64,000 nt of DNA from Paludibaculum sp. (GTDB lineage: Bacteria > Acidobacteriota > Terriglobia > Bryobacterales > Bryobacteraceae): the NCBI GenBank assembly GCA_029973955.1, contig JARKQJ010000091.1:1-64000 (forward strand), given 5' to 3'. The position numbers and the translations under genes were made by a program. Of the stretch, positions 39,363 through 48,271 are shown in pieces (position 1 is the stretch's first letter; each line of letters begins with the position of its first letter). The notes beneath the pieces were generated by a model that was not told where the DNA came from, did not search any database, and saw nothing but the letters and a program-made list of their open reading frames with translations.

Positions 39363-40343
39363 CTAGTGCCCCAGCACCGCATGCGGCTGGTACGGCTCCT
39401 CCAGCCGCCTCATCTCCTCCTCATCCAGCCGGATCGAGAGCGCCGCCACCGCGTCCTCCAAATGATGCATCTTGCTCGCCCCGATGATCGGCGCCGTCAC
39501 GCCCGGCTTAGCCAGCAGCCATGCCAACGCGATCTGCGCGTTCGGCACGCCGCGCTTCTTCGCGATCTCCGTCACGCGCTCCACCACCGCGAAGTCCGAC
39601 GCCTGGTAGTAGAGCTTGTGCGCAAACGCATCCGTCTTGCTCCGCACCGTCTCGCCGAAGTCCTGCGCCCGCCGGTTCCCGGCGAGGAACCCGCGCGCCA
39701 GCGGACTCCACGGAATCACGCCGATCCCTTCCTCCCGGCACAGCGGCAGCATCTCGCGCTCCTCTTCCCGGTAGATCAGGTTGTAGTGGTTCTGCATCGA
39801 AACGAACCGCGTCCTGCCTAGCCCATCGGCTAGGTACAGCATCTTCGCGAACTGCCACGCATCCATCGACGACGCGCCCACATACAGCGCCTTGCCCGCT
39901 CGCACCACGTCGTCCAGCGCCGTGATGATCTCCTCCATCGGCGTCTCCGTGTCCAGCCGGTGGATCTGGTAAAGGTCCACATAATCCGTCCCCAGCCGCC
40001 GCAGGCTCTCGTCGATCGCGTGCAGGATGTGCTTCCGCGACAGCCCGCGCTCGTTCGGCCCGTCGCCCATCGCCTGGAACACCTTCGTCGCGATCACCAC
40101 CTGGTCCCGCTTTGGCGCGAACTCCTTCAACGCCCGCCCCAGGATCTCCTCGCTCACGCCCAGCGAATACATGTCCGCCGTGTCGAAGAAATTGATCCCC
40201 AACTCCAGTGCCCGCCGGAGGAACGGCCGGCTCTCTTCTTCCTCCAGTACCCACTCCCGCCACTTCTTCGAGCCGTAAGTCATCGCCCCCAGGCACAGCC
40301 TGGAGACCTTCATGCCCGCCGAACCCAGCTTGACGTATTCCAT
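39363..40343 (-). CDS. Aldo/keto reductase
   Basis: A 326-residue NADP-dependent TIM-barrel oxidoreductase. Catalytic tetrad: Asp and Tyr in NFFDTADMYSLG, Lys in VIATKVF and His in DLYQIHRLD. The C-terminal loop has PIIGASKMHHLEDAVAAL, which binds the coenzyme phosphate. The family is close to general stress protein 69/YhdN-type reductases that act on carbonyls or sugar aldehydes. No signal peptide. The ATG at 40343 is divergent from the URO-D-like gene with 41 bases between starts. Confidence 0.88.
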   Translation of the reverse strand: MEYVKLGSAGMKVSRLCLGAMTYGSKKWREWVLEEEESRPFLRRALELGINFFDTADMYSLGVSEEILGRALKEFAPKRDQVVIATKVFQAMGDGPNERGLSRKHILHAIDESLRRLGTDYVDLYQIHRLDTETPMEEIITALDDVVRAGKALYVGASSMDAWQFAKMLYLADGLGRTRFVSMQNHYNLIYREEEREMLPLCREEGIGVIPWSPLARGFLAGNRRAQDFGETVRSKTDAFAHKLYYQASDFAVVERVTEIAKKRGVPNAQIALAWLLAKPGVTAPIIGASKMHHLEDAVAALSIRLDEEEMRRLEEPYQPHAVLGH

Positions 40344-40384
40344 CTCTCAATTCTCGCCTGTCCGGCGAGGCGTAGGATATCAGC

Positions 40385-41620
40385 ATGACTTCCCGCGAGC
40401 GCATCCTCGCCACTCTCAACCACACCCAGCCCGACCGCGTCGCCGTCGACCTCTCCTCCTACCGCTCCTCCGGAATCTCCGCCATCGCCTACCCCAAGCT
40501 CCGCGCCGCCCTCGGCCTGCCTCCGCGCCCCACTTACGTCTACGATCCCGTTCAGCAACTCGCCATCGTCCACGACGATGTCCTCGACGCCATCGGCGCC
40601 GACGCCATCGAGCTCGGCCGCGGCTTCTGCCTCGACGAAAAGTGGTGGGCCGACTGGACGCTGCCCGGCGGCGAACCCTGCAAAATGCCCGTCTGGGCCG
40701 TTCCTGAACGCGATAACAACGAGTGGGTCTACCGCAATCGAGACGGCCGCATCATGGCCCGCATGCCCGAAGGCTCACTCCACTTCGATCAAACCTGGTG
40801 GCCCTTCCTCGACGGTCCCGAAGATCTCGCCCGCATCGCCGATCTCTACCCCGATCACATGTGGACCGGCATCGCCTCGCCTCCCGGTCCTTCCGTCTCT
40901 TCCCCCCAGGAACTCGCCGCCGGCGCCCGTGCCCTGCGCGCCCGCACCGATCGCGCCATCGTCGGCCTGTTCGGCGGAAATCTCCTCGAAATGGGCCAGT
41001 TCTACTACCGCATGGACGGCTTCCTCATGATGCTCGCCGGCGAGCCCGAACGCGCCCACCGCTTCCTCGACGCCCTCACCGAAATCCACCTGGCCAACCT
41101 TGAGCGCTTCCTCAGCGCCGTCGGCGATTCCATCGATGTGATCGTCTTCGGCGACGACCTCGGCGCGCAGAACTGCCCGCAGATCTCCCCGCGTATGTAC
41201 CGCGAGTTCTTCAAGCCACGCCACTCTCTGATGTGGAACCGGGCGAAGCAGCTCGCCCCCGTCAAGGTCATGCTCCACTGCTGTGGCGCCGTCCGCCCGC
41301 TAATGCCCGACCTGATCGACGCCGGCCTCGACGCCATCAATCCCGTCCAGATCAGTTGCCGCGGCATGGAAGCCGAAGGCCTCAAGCGCGATTTCGGCAA
41401 CGCCATCACCTTCTGGGGCGGCGGCTGCGACACCCAGCGCATCCTGCCCAACGGCACGCCAGATGAGGTGCGCGCTCACGTCCTCGAACAATGCCGCCTG
41501 CTCGCCCCCGGCGGCGGCTTCGTCTTCCAGCAGGTCCACAACATCCTCGCCAACGTCCCGGCCGCGAACCTCCTGGCCATGTACGGCGCCGTCCGCGAAT
41601 ACGACCTGCAGCCCGCTTAG
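40385..41620 (+). CDS. Uroporphyrinogen decarboxylase-family / corrinoid methyltransferase-like protein
   Basis: A 411-residue TIM-barrel protein of the URO-D superfamily. It starts MTSRERILATLNHTQPDRV, as in many members not involved in haem. A zinc-site motif MLHCCGAV and GGGCDTQ suggests methylcobalamin-type methyltransferases (MtaA/MtbA-like), although no corrinoid partner is nearby. True HemE is shorter, with different motifs, so this is not a haem enzyme. Such genes occur in sugar-catabolism neighbourhoods of Planctomycetes and Acidobacteria. A 29-base tandem repeat and rhaM follow. Function is uncertain. Confidence 0.72.
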   Translation: MTSRERILATLNHTQPDRVAVDLSSYRSSGISAIAYPKLRAALGLPPRPTYVYDPVQQLAIVHDDVLDAIGADAIELGRGFCLDEKWWADWTLPGGEPCKMPVWAVPERDNNEWVYRNRDGRIMARMPEGSLHFDQTWWPFLDGPEDLARIADLYPDHMWTGIASPPGPSVSSPQELAAGARALRARTDRAIVGLFGGNLLEMGQFYYRMDGFLMMLAGEPERAHRFLDALTEIHLANLERFLSAVGDSIDVIVFGDDLGAQNCPQISPRMYREFFKPRHSLMWNRAKQLAPVKVMLHCCGAVRPLMPDLIDAGLDAINPVQISCRGMEAEGLKRDFGNAITFWGGGCDTQRILPNGTPDEVRAHVLEQCRLLAPGGGFVFQQVHNILANVPAANLLAMYGAVREYDLQPA

Positions 41621-41630
41621 CTCAATCGCA

Positions 41631-41706
41631 GTGGAAGACCTCTTCCACTGCCAATGATGGTGGAAGACCTCTTCCACTGCTAATGATGGTGGAAGACCTC
41701 CTCCAT
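41631..41706. repeat. Tandem 29-base palindromic repeat (2.6 copies)
   Basis: Two copies of a 29-base unit lie at 41631-41659 and 41660-41688 with one difference; a degraded third begins at 41689. Each starts with GTGGAAGACCTCTTCCAC, an inverted repeat (GTGGAAGA / TCTTCCAC) around two bases. The unit equals the last codons of rhaM read on the minus strand (EEVFHH), so the repeat looks like tandem duplication of that 3' end. The rhaM stop lies in copy 2. Confidence 0.8.
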
Positions 41707-42003
41707 GTTGGCCCACCACTCCCCCTCTGCCCGCGTCGCCAGCGGCTCCTGCATCGGCTTCATCCACGCCCACCACTCCTGCGTCTTCGCATCGGCCGCC
41801 ATCTTTGCCATGTCGGCATCGAAGTCCGTCCCCACATACTCGAAGTAGCTGAACAGGAATCCGTCTTTGAGATAGATGGAGTAGTTCCGGATGCCGCACG
41901 CGGCGATCGTCTGGAGCACCTCCGGCCACACCGCCGCGTGTGCCTTCCTGTACTCCGCTTCGGCCTCCGGCCTCAACTTCAGAACCATGCCGTATCGCTG
42001 CAT
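41680..42003 (-). CDS. rhaM: L-rhamnose mutarotase
   Basis: A 107-residue protein of the RhaM/RhaU family that interconverts the alpha and beta anomers of L-rhamnose. It opens MQRYGMVLKLRPEAEAEYRK, with Tyr18 and His22 where the family keeps its active-site residues, Tyr41 in RNYSIYL, and the WWAWMKPMQ motif. Length is standard. No other rhamnose-catabolic gene is adjacent; the neighbours are a URO-D-like protein and an alpha/beta hydrolase. Its last codons (EEVFHHH) fall in the 29-base tandem repeat, so the C-terminus may have been reshaped by duplication. Confidence 0.88.
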   Translation of the reverse strand: MQRYGMVLKLRPEAEAEYRKAHAAVWPEVLQTIAACGIRNYSIYLKDGFLFSYFEYVGTDFDADMAKMAADAKTQEWWAWMKPMQEPLATRAEGEWWANMEEVFHHH

Positions 42004-42016
42004 GGCTCAAAACATA

Positions 42017-43060
42017 TCAGAGATTGCGCAGCACGAAGTTCACTAGTTGGTAGCCGTCCATGAACTTGAACGGGCTCTCGCCCAGCGTGTAGTGGCCGCA
42101 CGGCAGCACCACTTCCTTGATGTCCAGCCCGTACTTCCGGCACATCACGATCGTCTCCTTCGACAGCTCCAGCGGAAACGTCGTGTCGTAGCGCGCGTAC
42201 AGGAATAGCGACTTCTTCTTCTTCTCCGCGAACTTGTCGAAGTACGCCGTCGGGCTGATCGACATCCAGATCTGCCGCAGTCTTTCCAGATCCACGTGGC
42301 CCTCCAGGCCCTGCTTCACATGGATGGTCGAAAGCCCCGTCCACACCACGTCCGCGAAGTACGTCGAGCAATGGTTGAACGCGTTCACCCGTAGCCGCTC
42401 GTCGTGCGCGCTGGCCAGGAATGCGTAGCACGAGCCCAGGCTCGTCCCCACGATGGCGATCTTCTCCGCGCCCTGCGTCTCCAGCCAGTCCACCGCGCAG
42501 CGGATGTCCAACACCGCCTGCCGCGTGGCGTCGATCGTGCGCCCGATGTTTGAACTCACCGCATAGTCCGCCCGCTGCAGTTCCGCCGGCATCCGGTAGT
42601 CGTGGTACGGCAGGCTCAGTCGCAGCCCGCTCGCCCCAAACTTCTGGAATGCCTGCGCCAGTGCGTTGTGCGCGTCGTGCGGCGCGTTCCAGTGCGGCAG
42701 CACCAGCACCGCCTTCTTTCGATTCTTCCCCGGGAACCACTGCCCGTGGACCACGTTGTTCTCCGGGTACGGAGTCTTCACCATCGAGGTGAACCGCAGC
42801 AACTGGCCCGAGAGATGGAAGTCCTTTGGCGTGCTGTGACGGAAGTAGTCGTCGCTGTGCTCGATCGCTTCCCGGCTCAACGTGGTCAGCCACTGCTCCG
42901 GATCGTGCCCGTTCCTCGGCAGCCCCGCCGCCAGCGGCCAGCGCTCCGCCCAGTCGAGGCCCCACTCAAACGGCCTTACCACGCGGTTTGTCGCCGCAAA
43001 GCACAATCGTTCTTCCCACTGGTTCATCCAGCGGCCGTACAAGGACCCCAAAAACGCCAT
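42017..43060 (-). CDS. ABHD18-like alpha/beta hydrolase
   Basis: A 347-residue protein without signal peptide. The hydrolase core has the nucleophile elbow GTSLGSC near residue 205, an Asp in YARYDTTFP and a His in LPCGHYTLG near the C-terminus. The opening MAFLGSLYGRWMNQWEERL and the VLVLPHWNA motif resemble the ABHD18 (DUF2048) family, whose members hydrolyse lipids. The ATG at 43060 was chosen because the preceding in-frame part (to 43135) covers the end of the upstream gene. No clear ribosome site. Confidence 0.75.
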   Translation of the reverse strand: MAFLGSLYGRWMNQWEERLCFAATNRVVRPFEWGLDWAERWPLAAGLPRNGHDPEQWLTTLSREAIEHSDDYFRHSTPKDFHLSGQLLRFTSMVKTPYPENNVVHGQWFPGKNRKKAVLVLPHWNAPHDAHNALAQAFQKFGASGLRLSLPYHDYRMPAELQRADYAVSSNIGRTIDATRQAVLDIRCAVDWLETQGAEKIAIVGTSLGSCYAFLASAHDERLRVNAFNHCSTYFADVVWTGLSTIHVKQGLEGHVDLERLRQIWMSISPTAYFDKFAEKKKKSLFLYARYDTTFPLELSKETIVMCRKYGLDIKEVVLPCGHYTLGESPFKFMDGYQLVNFVLRNL

Positions 43061-43072
43061 GATTGAAGGAAA

Positions 43073-43093
43073 TTCCAGGTTACCACCCTGGAA
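43073..43093. repeat. 7-bp hairpin between two minus-strand genes
   Basis: TTCCAGG (43073-43079) pairs with CCTGGAA (43087-43093) around 7 bases. It abuts the stop of the upstream zinc-ribbon gene, 12 bases before the hydrolase start. No T-run. Confidence 0.35.
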
Positions 43094-43094
43094 C

Positions 43095-44099
43095 TTAGTA
43101 AGGCAGGTCCGGGTAAGCCATGTCCAGGTAAGCAAAGTTCGGCGGCAGGATCAGCGCCGACGCGAACAAACCTGAAAGCACGCCCTTGCGCTCCCGGAAG
43201 TTCGCCCATTGGATGCCCGCGCTCTCCCCCTCGTCGGCGAAGAAGCCCACCCCGCCCTGCTTCAACTGCCCGTCAGTCCATTCATCCACTACCCGGCCGT
43301 CGATCAGCGTCGTGAAATGGTCGCCCACCGCCATCATCGCGATTCGGTAGTTCTTCTTCGTCTGCAGGGCTGTCGGCAGCGGCAACTCTACCCGCGCAAA
43401 CTCACGGTTGTTCACGAATCCGTATCTGAGGATCGTTGAGCCGCCCGCCTCTCCTCGGCCCAGCAGGATTTTGGTCGCGTAGTACGACCTCGAGTCCTGC
43501 GCCCGGTACACCCAGCTCACGCCGCGCTTCTGGATCGCCGCCTCGAACTCCATCTCGTAGTCTTTCGAGTTCAGTGTCGGCTTCCACAACCGCAGCTTGC
43601 CCGGCTGCACCATCCCGTCCCGCTTCAGCCATCCCGTCGCCGTACCCGTCCAGTCGACGTCCGATTTCTGCGAATCCCACTTCGCGATCACCGGCTTCTC
43701 GCCCGGCATGTGCTTCTCCAGCCAGCCCGCGATCCCATCCTGCCCTGGCAGGTTCTTTCCCTTCTCGCCCCCACCGGGATTTACCAGCGGCACCGCCCGC
43801 GCCAGCGGACTGGCTCCGCCCGCCTCCGGCGAACTGTCGGGAAACAGAATCCGCGCCACCACCATCGCACCCAGCAAGCCCGTCACCAGCCCCGCTACCA
43901 GTACGTTCGACGCCTTCCCATGCGGCTTGTTCGCCTGCTCGTGCGCCGCCTGCCAGAACGGATCCACCTCAAACTCCGCGTCTCTCACCAGCGATGCGGA
44001 TGCACGCGGACCACGCCTCCTGCAGTTCTCACTACAGAACTCGGAATCCGTGAGCTGTCTCAGCGGACTGATCGCCCGCCCGCAGCGCTGGCATCGCAT
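43095..44099 (-). CDS. Zinc-ribbon membrane protein with LamG/DUF1080-like domain
   Basis: A 334-residue protein. Residues 3-26 are a small zinc ribbon (CQRCGRAIS, then SEFCSENCRRRG). Residues ~66-84 are one membrane helix (VLVAGLVTGLLGAMVVARIL). Residues ~140-300 form a concanavalin-like/LamG-type beta sandwich with KSDVDWTGTATGWLKRDG, YRAQDSRSYYATKI and VVDEWTDGQLKQGGVGFFAD. Such domains often bind or cut glycans. The topology puts the zinc ribbon in the cytoplasm and the beta domain outside. GGAGAGG lies 7 bases before the ATG. It may be a sensor or a surface protein; the function is unknown. Confidence 0.65.
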   Translation of the reverse strand: MRCQRCGRAISPLRQLTDSEFCSENCRRRGPRASASLVRDAEFEVDPFWQAAHEQANKPHGKASNVLVAGLVTGLLGAMVVARILFPDSSPEAGGASPLARAVPLVNPGGGEKGKNLPGQDGIAGWLEKHMPGEKPVIAKWDSQKSDVDWTGTATGWLKRDGMVQPGKLRLWKPTLNSKDYEMEFEAAIQKRGVSWVYRAQDSRSYYATKILLGRGEAGGSTILRYGFVNNREFARVELPLPTALQTKKNYRIAMMAVGDHFTTLIDGRVVDEWTDGQLKQGGVGFFADEGESAGIQWANFRERKGVLSGLFASALILPPNFAYLDMAYPDLPY

Positions 44100-44229
44100 C
44101 TAGAGCCTCTCCGTTCTACCCGCATCGTAGCAGCCGCTTGCGGGTTTGTTGCCTGTTAGGTGAAATTCCCCTAACCCCTGAGGTTTCCCACCGTCCAGTT
44201 CTTTCCTCTGTCTTCTCCAATTTGCCGTT

Positions 44230-47200
44230 TCATCCCTGCCACTGTGCCCGGCCCGCGCCTCGACGGCCCAACTCCAGGCCGAACAGGCACACGTGGTCGA
44301 AAGCCCAAAGGCTGACGGCCCGCATGCCAAGTTCCTGAGCACGTTCAATCTCCCTCATCCACGGATAACCGCCGCGGAAGATGGCGATCATCGCCCGCAC
44401 CGATTCCGCTGGCCATCCCAGGGTCAGTGGGAATTCCAGACACTCTCTCGATAGATCTGCGTTTCTCGACCATACGCCGAAATCTAGAGCTTCAACCTTG
44501 AATCGGTCGAAGCCGGAAGAAACTTTAGACTCCCATTCGACAGGAAGATTCACAAAACGATTCAGCCTCCCGCCCAACTGGTGCACTCCCTCCGGTTCCG
44601 GGTGGTTCACGTCGTACGGGAATAGCAGCTCGAATCGCGCCGCGGGGTAAGCGCTCCGCACGTGTTCCATCAGCGCATCTGCATAGTTCTTCAACCGGTT
44701 CCGCAGGAAACGGGCATCCGCGCCCCCATTCACTCCGGGGTCGTCCACCGGTCTCCGGAACACAAACAGGGGCCGCCCCAGCGCCGCCTCCGCCGCCGCG
44801 GCGGTCTCTCCGTCGTAAAATCCCATCCCGCCTTCGTCCGCCTGCGCGTTGTAGTTGCTGAAGTACCACCAGGTGAACTCTCCGCACTGCAGCTCCGGCG
44901 TCAGCCCGGCCGCCGCCATCATCTCCGCCACCTCCAGAAACGCCCGCTTCTGAAACTCGAGCGCCGGCCCGCTGAAGGCGCAGTGCGTCGATCTCAATCC
45001 TCCAAACCCCATGTCCGTGAGCACCGCCTGGCCGTCGGGAAATCGCGCCGCCATCTCCTCCGGCGGGTTCACCAACTCCATAGACATCGCTGCCGTCACC
45101 GCACGCCCCTTTTGCGCACACAGCCGGAACAGGTCCTCATGCCAAGCTCTCGCCCCCGCGTTCAGGCACCGCTCCGCGCCCACATCCACCCGCCATTCTC
45201 CCATCGCTCCGCCCCCCAGCACTCCGCCGCCGGTAGCCGTCCCGCTGGAGCCCTCCGCCCGCTCCACCGTCACCTTCACCGGGTAGCTGTAAGCCGACTC
45301 GGCCGAGCGAGCCGTCAGCAGCAGCCTCCCGCTCTCCGCCCGGGCCCACACGCCCACCATCGTCGCGTTCACCACCATCTCGAAGTGGCGCGCCACGCTG
45401 GCTGCCCTCTCCTTGAGCAGCACGCTCTTGCCCAGCCTCTGCGAACCGATGTCGATAAACACCTGGTCGCCCGCCGCGAACTCCCCTTCGAACTCGATCG
45501 CCATCTGCGGCATCGAGCCGTTCACCCGCCGCCGCTCGTTCCACCACAGAATGCCCAGATACTCGTTCAGTGGCCCCGCGCAGCCCAGTTTCTCCAGCAT
45601 CCACAGGATCCTGGCCGGCGGCAGCTTGTACGTATGGTCTGTCGAATAATCCAGCGCCGGCGTGGCAAACTCCTCCGCCTCCTCCGCCTCCGGAACGTCC
45701 CCCGCCACCACCGCTTCCGCCCCGATGAAGTAGAACGGCCCGTCCCCCTGCGCCGTCAGCCGCAGCGTGTGGTCGCCCGCCGCCACGCCCTCCGCCACTT
45801 TGCGCCGCGTCACCACCGCCGTGTCCGCCGCCAGCCTGCAGTCGAGTACTCCTCGCGGCTCTCCATCCAACTCCACCGCCGCCTGCCCGCGGTCCGTATA
45901 CAGCGAACTCCACACCCACACCTCGTGCGGCTCTGAACAGTGGTATTTCACCGTCATCGTCGAGCCCGGCTGCCAGCTCACCATTGCGTTGTTGCCCAGG
46001 TAGAACCCGTTCTCCAGGCTCCACCATCCCGTCTGCTCACAGCGCGCGTCCAAAGCCTGCACCAGCGTGCTCCCCGGCCCGGCCACGCGCAGACGCCTCC
46101 GCTCCTCCGGCCCGCTCAGGCTCCAGTTGGAGAACACAGCCTGCCACTCTTCCCCCACGTATTCGCCGCCATCGGCCAATCGCGGCGCCAGCGTCAGCCA
46201 CATCCTGCGGATATCGGCCAGCCCCAGGCGCGTGAAGTCCAGCGTCACCCGCAGCGCCGCCGAAGACGTGCCGCCGCTGAAGCGAGCTTCCGCGGTCGCC
46301 TGCAGCCGCGAGTTCTTTGCCACCGAGTAGATCCCCAGGAAGTTCGCATCATAACCGCCGCTCGTCGTCGTGATCCGCAGCGTGGTTCCATCGGCCTCCG
46401 CCCGCAGCCCGAACGGCGCCGCCGTTCCATAGTCCGCGCTGTTGATCTGCGCGCACAGCGCCCGGCACACCGTGGTCGCCTTCACGTGATACAGATTCTC
46501 GCTGAGGTTCCCGCTGGCGCTCACCTCCACCGTCGCGCCGGTGTCCAGCTTGCGCGTCACGCGCACGATATAGGGCTCTTCGCCCGTCGTTGCGCTCACT
46601 TCCGGGTCTGCCGTGAAGCCGGCCGCAGTCCCGTTGATCTGCGAGATCAGCGTCGCGGCGATCCCGGTCGAGGTGTCGTTCTCCTGTTCCACGTAAGCGT
46701 AGGCGCGGTCGCGCACAATGATCGAGTGGATCTGCCCCGGCCCGCTGGCGAAGAACGCATACTCGGTCCGCACCTTGCCCGGCACCGTGTAGTCGAACGC
46801 CATGTTCTGATACCACAGCGTCACGCGGTCCCAGGCGTCCAGGTTTTCGCCCTCGATCCTTACCGTCGCCGAGGCGGGATTGTCGGGCGTGCCGATCGCC
46901 TCGGCATAGTCGGATAACCTCACGCGTGAAGCCGCGCCGTTCGATGCGACGACGTCCAGGTAGGGCCAGTCGATCGTCGGATACTTGCGCGAGTTCAGCG
47001 GCATCAGGTTCTCGTAAGCCACGTCGAACCGCAGCGTCAGCCCGGAGAAATCCGTGTCCGGCAGGTATTTCAGCCGCGGATGCTCGAAGAAGTTGTCCGA
47101 GTCGTAGAGCACGACCACCGCGAAGTCCGCCGCGTCCCGGAAGTTGCCCGATACCGTGAAGCCCTCCGGCGTCGCCGAATGCACCGCGGCCGATGCCCCC

Positions 47201-47265
47201 AGGTGGTCAAAGCCCCGCAGGTGCACCGTGCGGTCCGGTTGAAGTTTGTAGATGCGTTCAGCCAT
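44230..47265 (-). CDS. Large orphan protein with phage-tail-like beta repeats and TIM-barrel-like C-terminus
   Basis: A 1011-residue protein without signal peptide. Residues ~1-170 are beta-rich (VHLRGFDHLGASAAVHSA). Two or three stretches (near residues 195-300, 320-360 and 650-710) have the D-T-x-x-x-I-A-x-x-L-x-x-x-I-N pattern, then a LxxTARS-like strand, as in phage tail and baseplate beta modules. Residues ~730-1005 look like a TIM barrel, with SMELVNPPEE, LQCGEFTWWYFSNYN, FELLFPYDVNHPEPEG and RAVSLWAFDHVCLFG. The barrel recalls the GTA-tail type, but no structural phage genes lie nearby. The ATG at 47265 is the best start. I do not know its function. Confidence 0.7.
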   Translation of the reverse strand: MAERIYKLQPDRTVHLRGFDHLGASAAVHSATPEGFTVSGNFRDAADFAVVVLYDSDNFFEHPRLKYLPDTDFSGLTLRFDVAYENLMPLNSRKYPTIDWPYLDVVASNGAASRVRLSDYAEAIGTPDNPASATVRIEGENLDAWDRVTLWYQNMAFDYTVPGKVRTEYAFFASGPGQIHSIIVRDRAYAYVEQENDTSTGIAATLISQINGTAAGFTADPEVSATTGEEPYIVRVTRKLDTGATVEVSASGNLSENLYHVKATTVCRALCAQINSADYGTAAPFGLRAEADGTTLRITTTSGGYDANFLGIYSVAKNSRLQATAEARFSGGTSSAALRVTLDFTRLGLADIRRMWLTLAPRLADGGEYVGEEWQAVFSNWSLSGPEERRRLRVAGPGSTLVQALDARCEQTGWWSLENGFYLGNNAMVSWQPGSTMTVKYHCSEPHEVWVWSSLYTDRGQAAVELDGEPRGVLDCRLAADTAVVTRRKVAEGVAAGDHTLRLTAQGDGPFYFIGAEAVVAGDVPEAEEAEEFATPALDYSTDHTYKLPPARILWMLEKLGCAGPLNEYLGILWWNERRRVNGSMPQMAIEFEGEFAAGDQVFIDIGSQRLGKSVLLKERAASVARHFEMVVNATMVGVWARAESGRLLLTARSAESAYSYPVKVTVERAEGSSGTATGGGVLGGGAMGEWRVDVGAERCLNAGARAWHEDLFRLCAQKGRAVTAAMSMELVNPPEEMAARFPDGQAVLTDMGFGGLRSTHCAFSGPALEFQKRAFLEVAEMMAAAGLTPELQCGEFTWWYFSNYNAQADEGGMGFYDGETAAAAEAALGRPLFVFRRPVDDPGVNGGADARFLRNRLKNYADALMEHVRSAYPAARFELLFPYDVNHPEPEGVHQLGGRLNRFVNLPVEWESKVSSGFDRFKVEALDFGVWSRNADLSRECLEFPLTLGWPAESVRAMIAIFRGGYPWMREIERAQELGMRAVSLWAFDHVCLFGLELGRRGAGRAQWQG

Positions 47266-47383
47266 AGTCGTCCATCCGCCCAAAACACTAAGTCCGCCGC
47301 CGCGGCCGCCGTTCCATCGCCGCCCCCGAACCACCGCCATCTCCTTGGCGCCAAAGCCACTTAAAAAATCCGCTACTTTTGAA

Positions 47384-48157
47384 ATGGTGTCTCCGCACGT
47401 CTCCGAAAACGCTGTCCTCAGCCGCCTGAACCTCGATCCCGCCTGGGCCGTTTACGCCCTGGCCGACCTCGAACCCGCCCTTGCCCGCCACTGCCGCTGG
47501 ACTCTGCCCGACGCCAGTCCCGACGCCATCGCCCTCCTCTACTGCGCCTTCGAGACGCCCATCTTCTGGGCCAACGCCCACCCCGGTCAGCTCGCTCCCT
47601 TCGCCGCCGAACTCTTCCAAGCTCCCGCTCTCATCCTCCAGATCCGGCCCGATCTCGTCCCGCTCATCCAGGCCCATTACGGCGAGGTCACCCTCCAGCC
47701 CATGTGGCGCATGAACCTCACCCTGGACCACTTCCAGCCCGCGCCGGCAACACCTGAGGATCGCCGCCTCCATCCCGCCGATCTGCCCGCCCTCGAAGCG
47801 CTCTACGCCGATGGCATCGATACTCACGAGCAACCCGACTTCTTCCACCCGCAAATGCTCGCTTCCGGCCTCTTCTACGGCGCTTTCGAGGGCGGCGAAC
47901 TGGTGGCCGCTGCCGGCACCCATGTGCTCTCCCGCCGCTACTCCGCCGCCGCCGTCGGCAATGTCTACACCCGCCGCGACGCCCGCCGCCGCGGCCACGC
48001 CGCCCGCCTCACCTCCTGCGTCGTGGCCGGGCTCCAAAGTTCCGGCATTACCACCGTCGCCCTCAGCGTCAAACACCACAACCCGGCCTTCACCGTCTAT
48101 GAAAAACTCGGCTTCCGCGCCCACTGCCGGTTCTACGAAGGCCACGCCCGGCGCTGA
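47384..48157 (+). CDS. GNAT-family acetyltransferase
   Basis: A 257-residue protein with an N-terminal domain (~1-120) common in two-domain GNATs, and a C-terminal acetyltransferase (~125-257) with AAVGNVYTRRDARRRGHAARL (acetyl-CoA loop R-R-G-H-A) and LSVKHHNPAFTVYEKLGF. The ATG at 47384 is favoured, although the frame is open to 47252 over the divergent gene. The acceptor is unknown. Confidence 0.8.
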   Translation: MVSPHVSENAVLSRLNLDPAWAVYALADLEPALARHCRWTLPDASPDAIALLYCAFETPIFWANAHPGQLAPFAAELFQAPALILQIRPDLVPLIQAHYGEVTLQPMWRMNLTLDHFQPAPATPEDRRLHPADLPALEALYADGIDTHEQPDFFHPQMLASGLFYGAFEGGELVAAAGTHVLSRRYSAAAVGNVYTRRDARRRGHAARLTSCVVAGLQSSGITTVALSVKHHNPAFTVYEKLGFRAHCRFYEGHARR

Positions 48158-48271
48158 CCGCGCGCGTTTTCCACAGCCCCGGCACAGTCCAAACTATTGC
48201 AGCGCCAAGGCCTGATTTTTCGGCTTGCGCCCTGTATCCCCTCCGGCGTTACCCTGGAAAACGTCCCCGAG

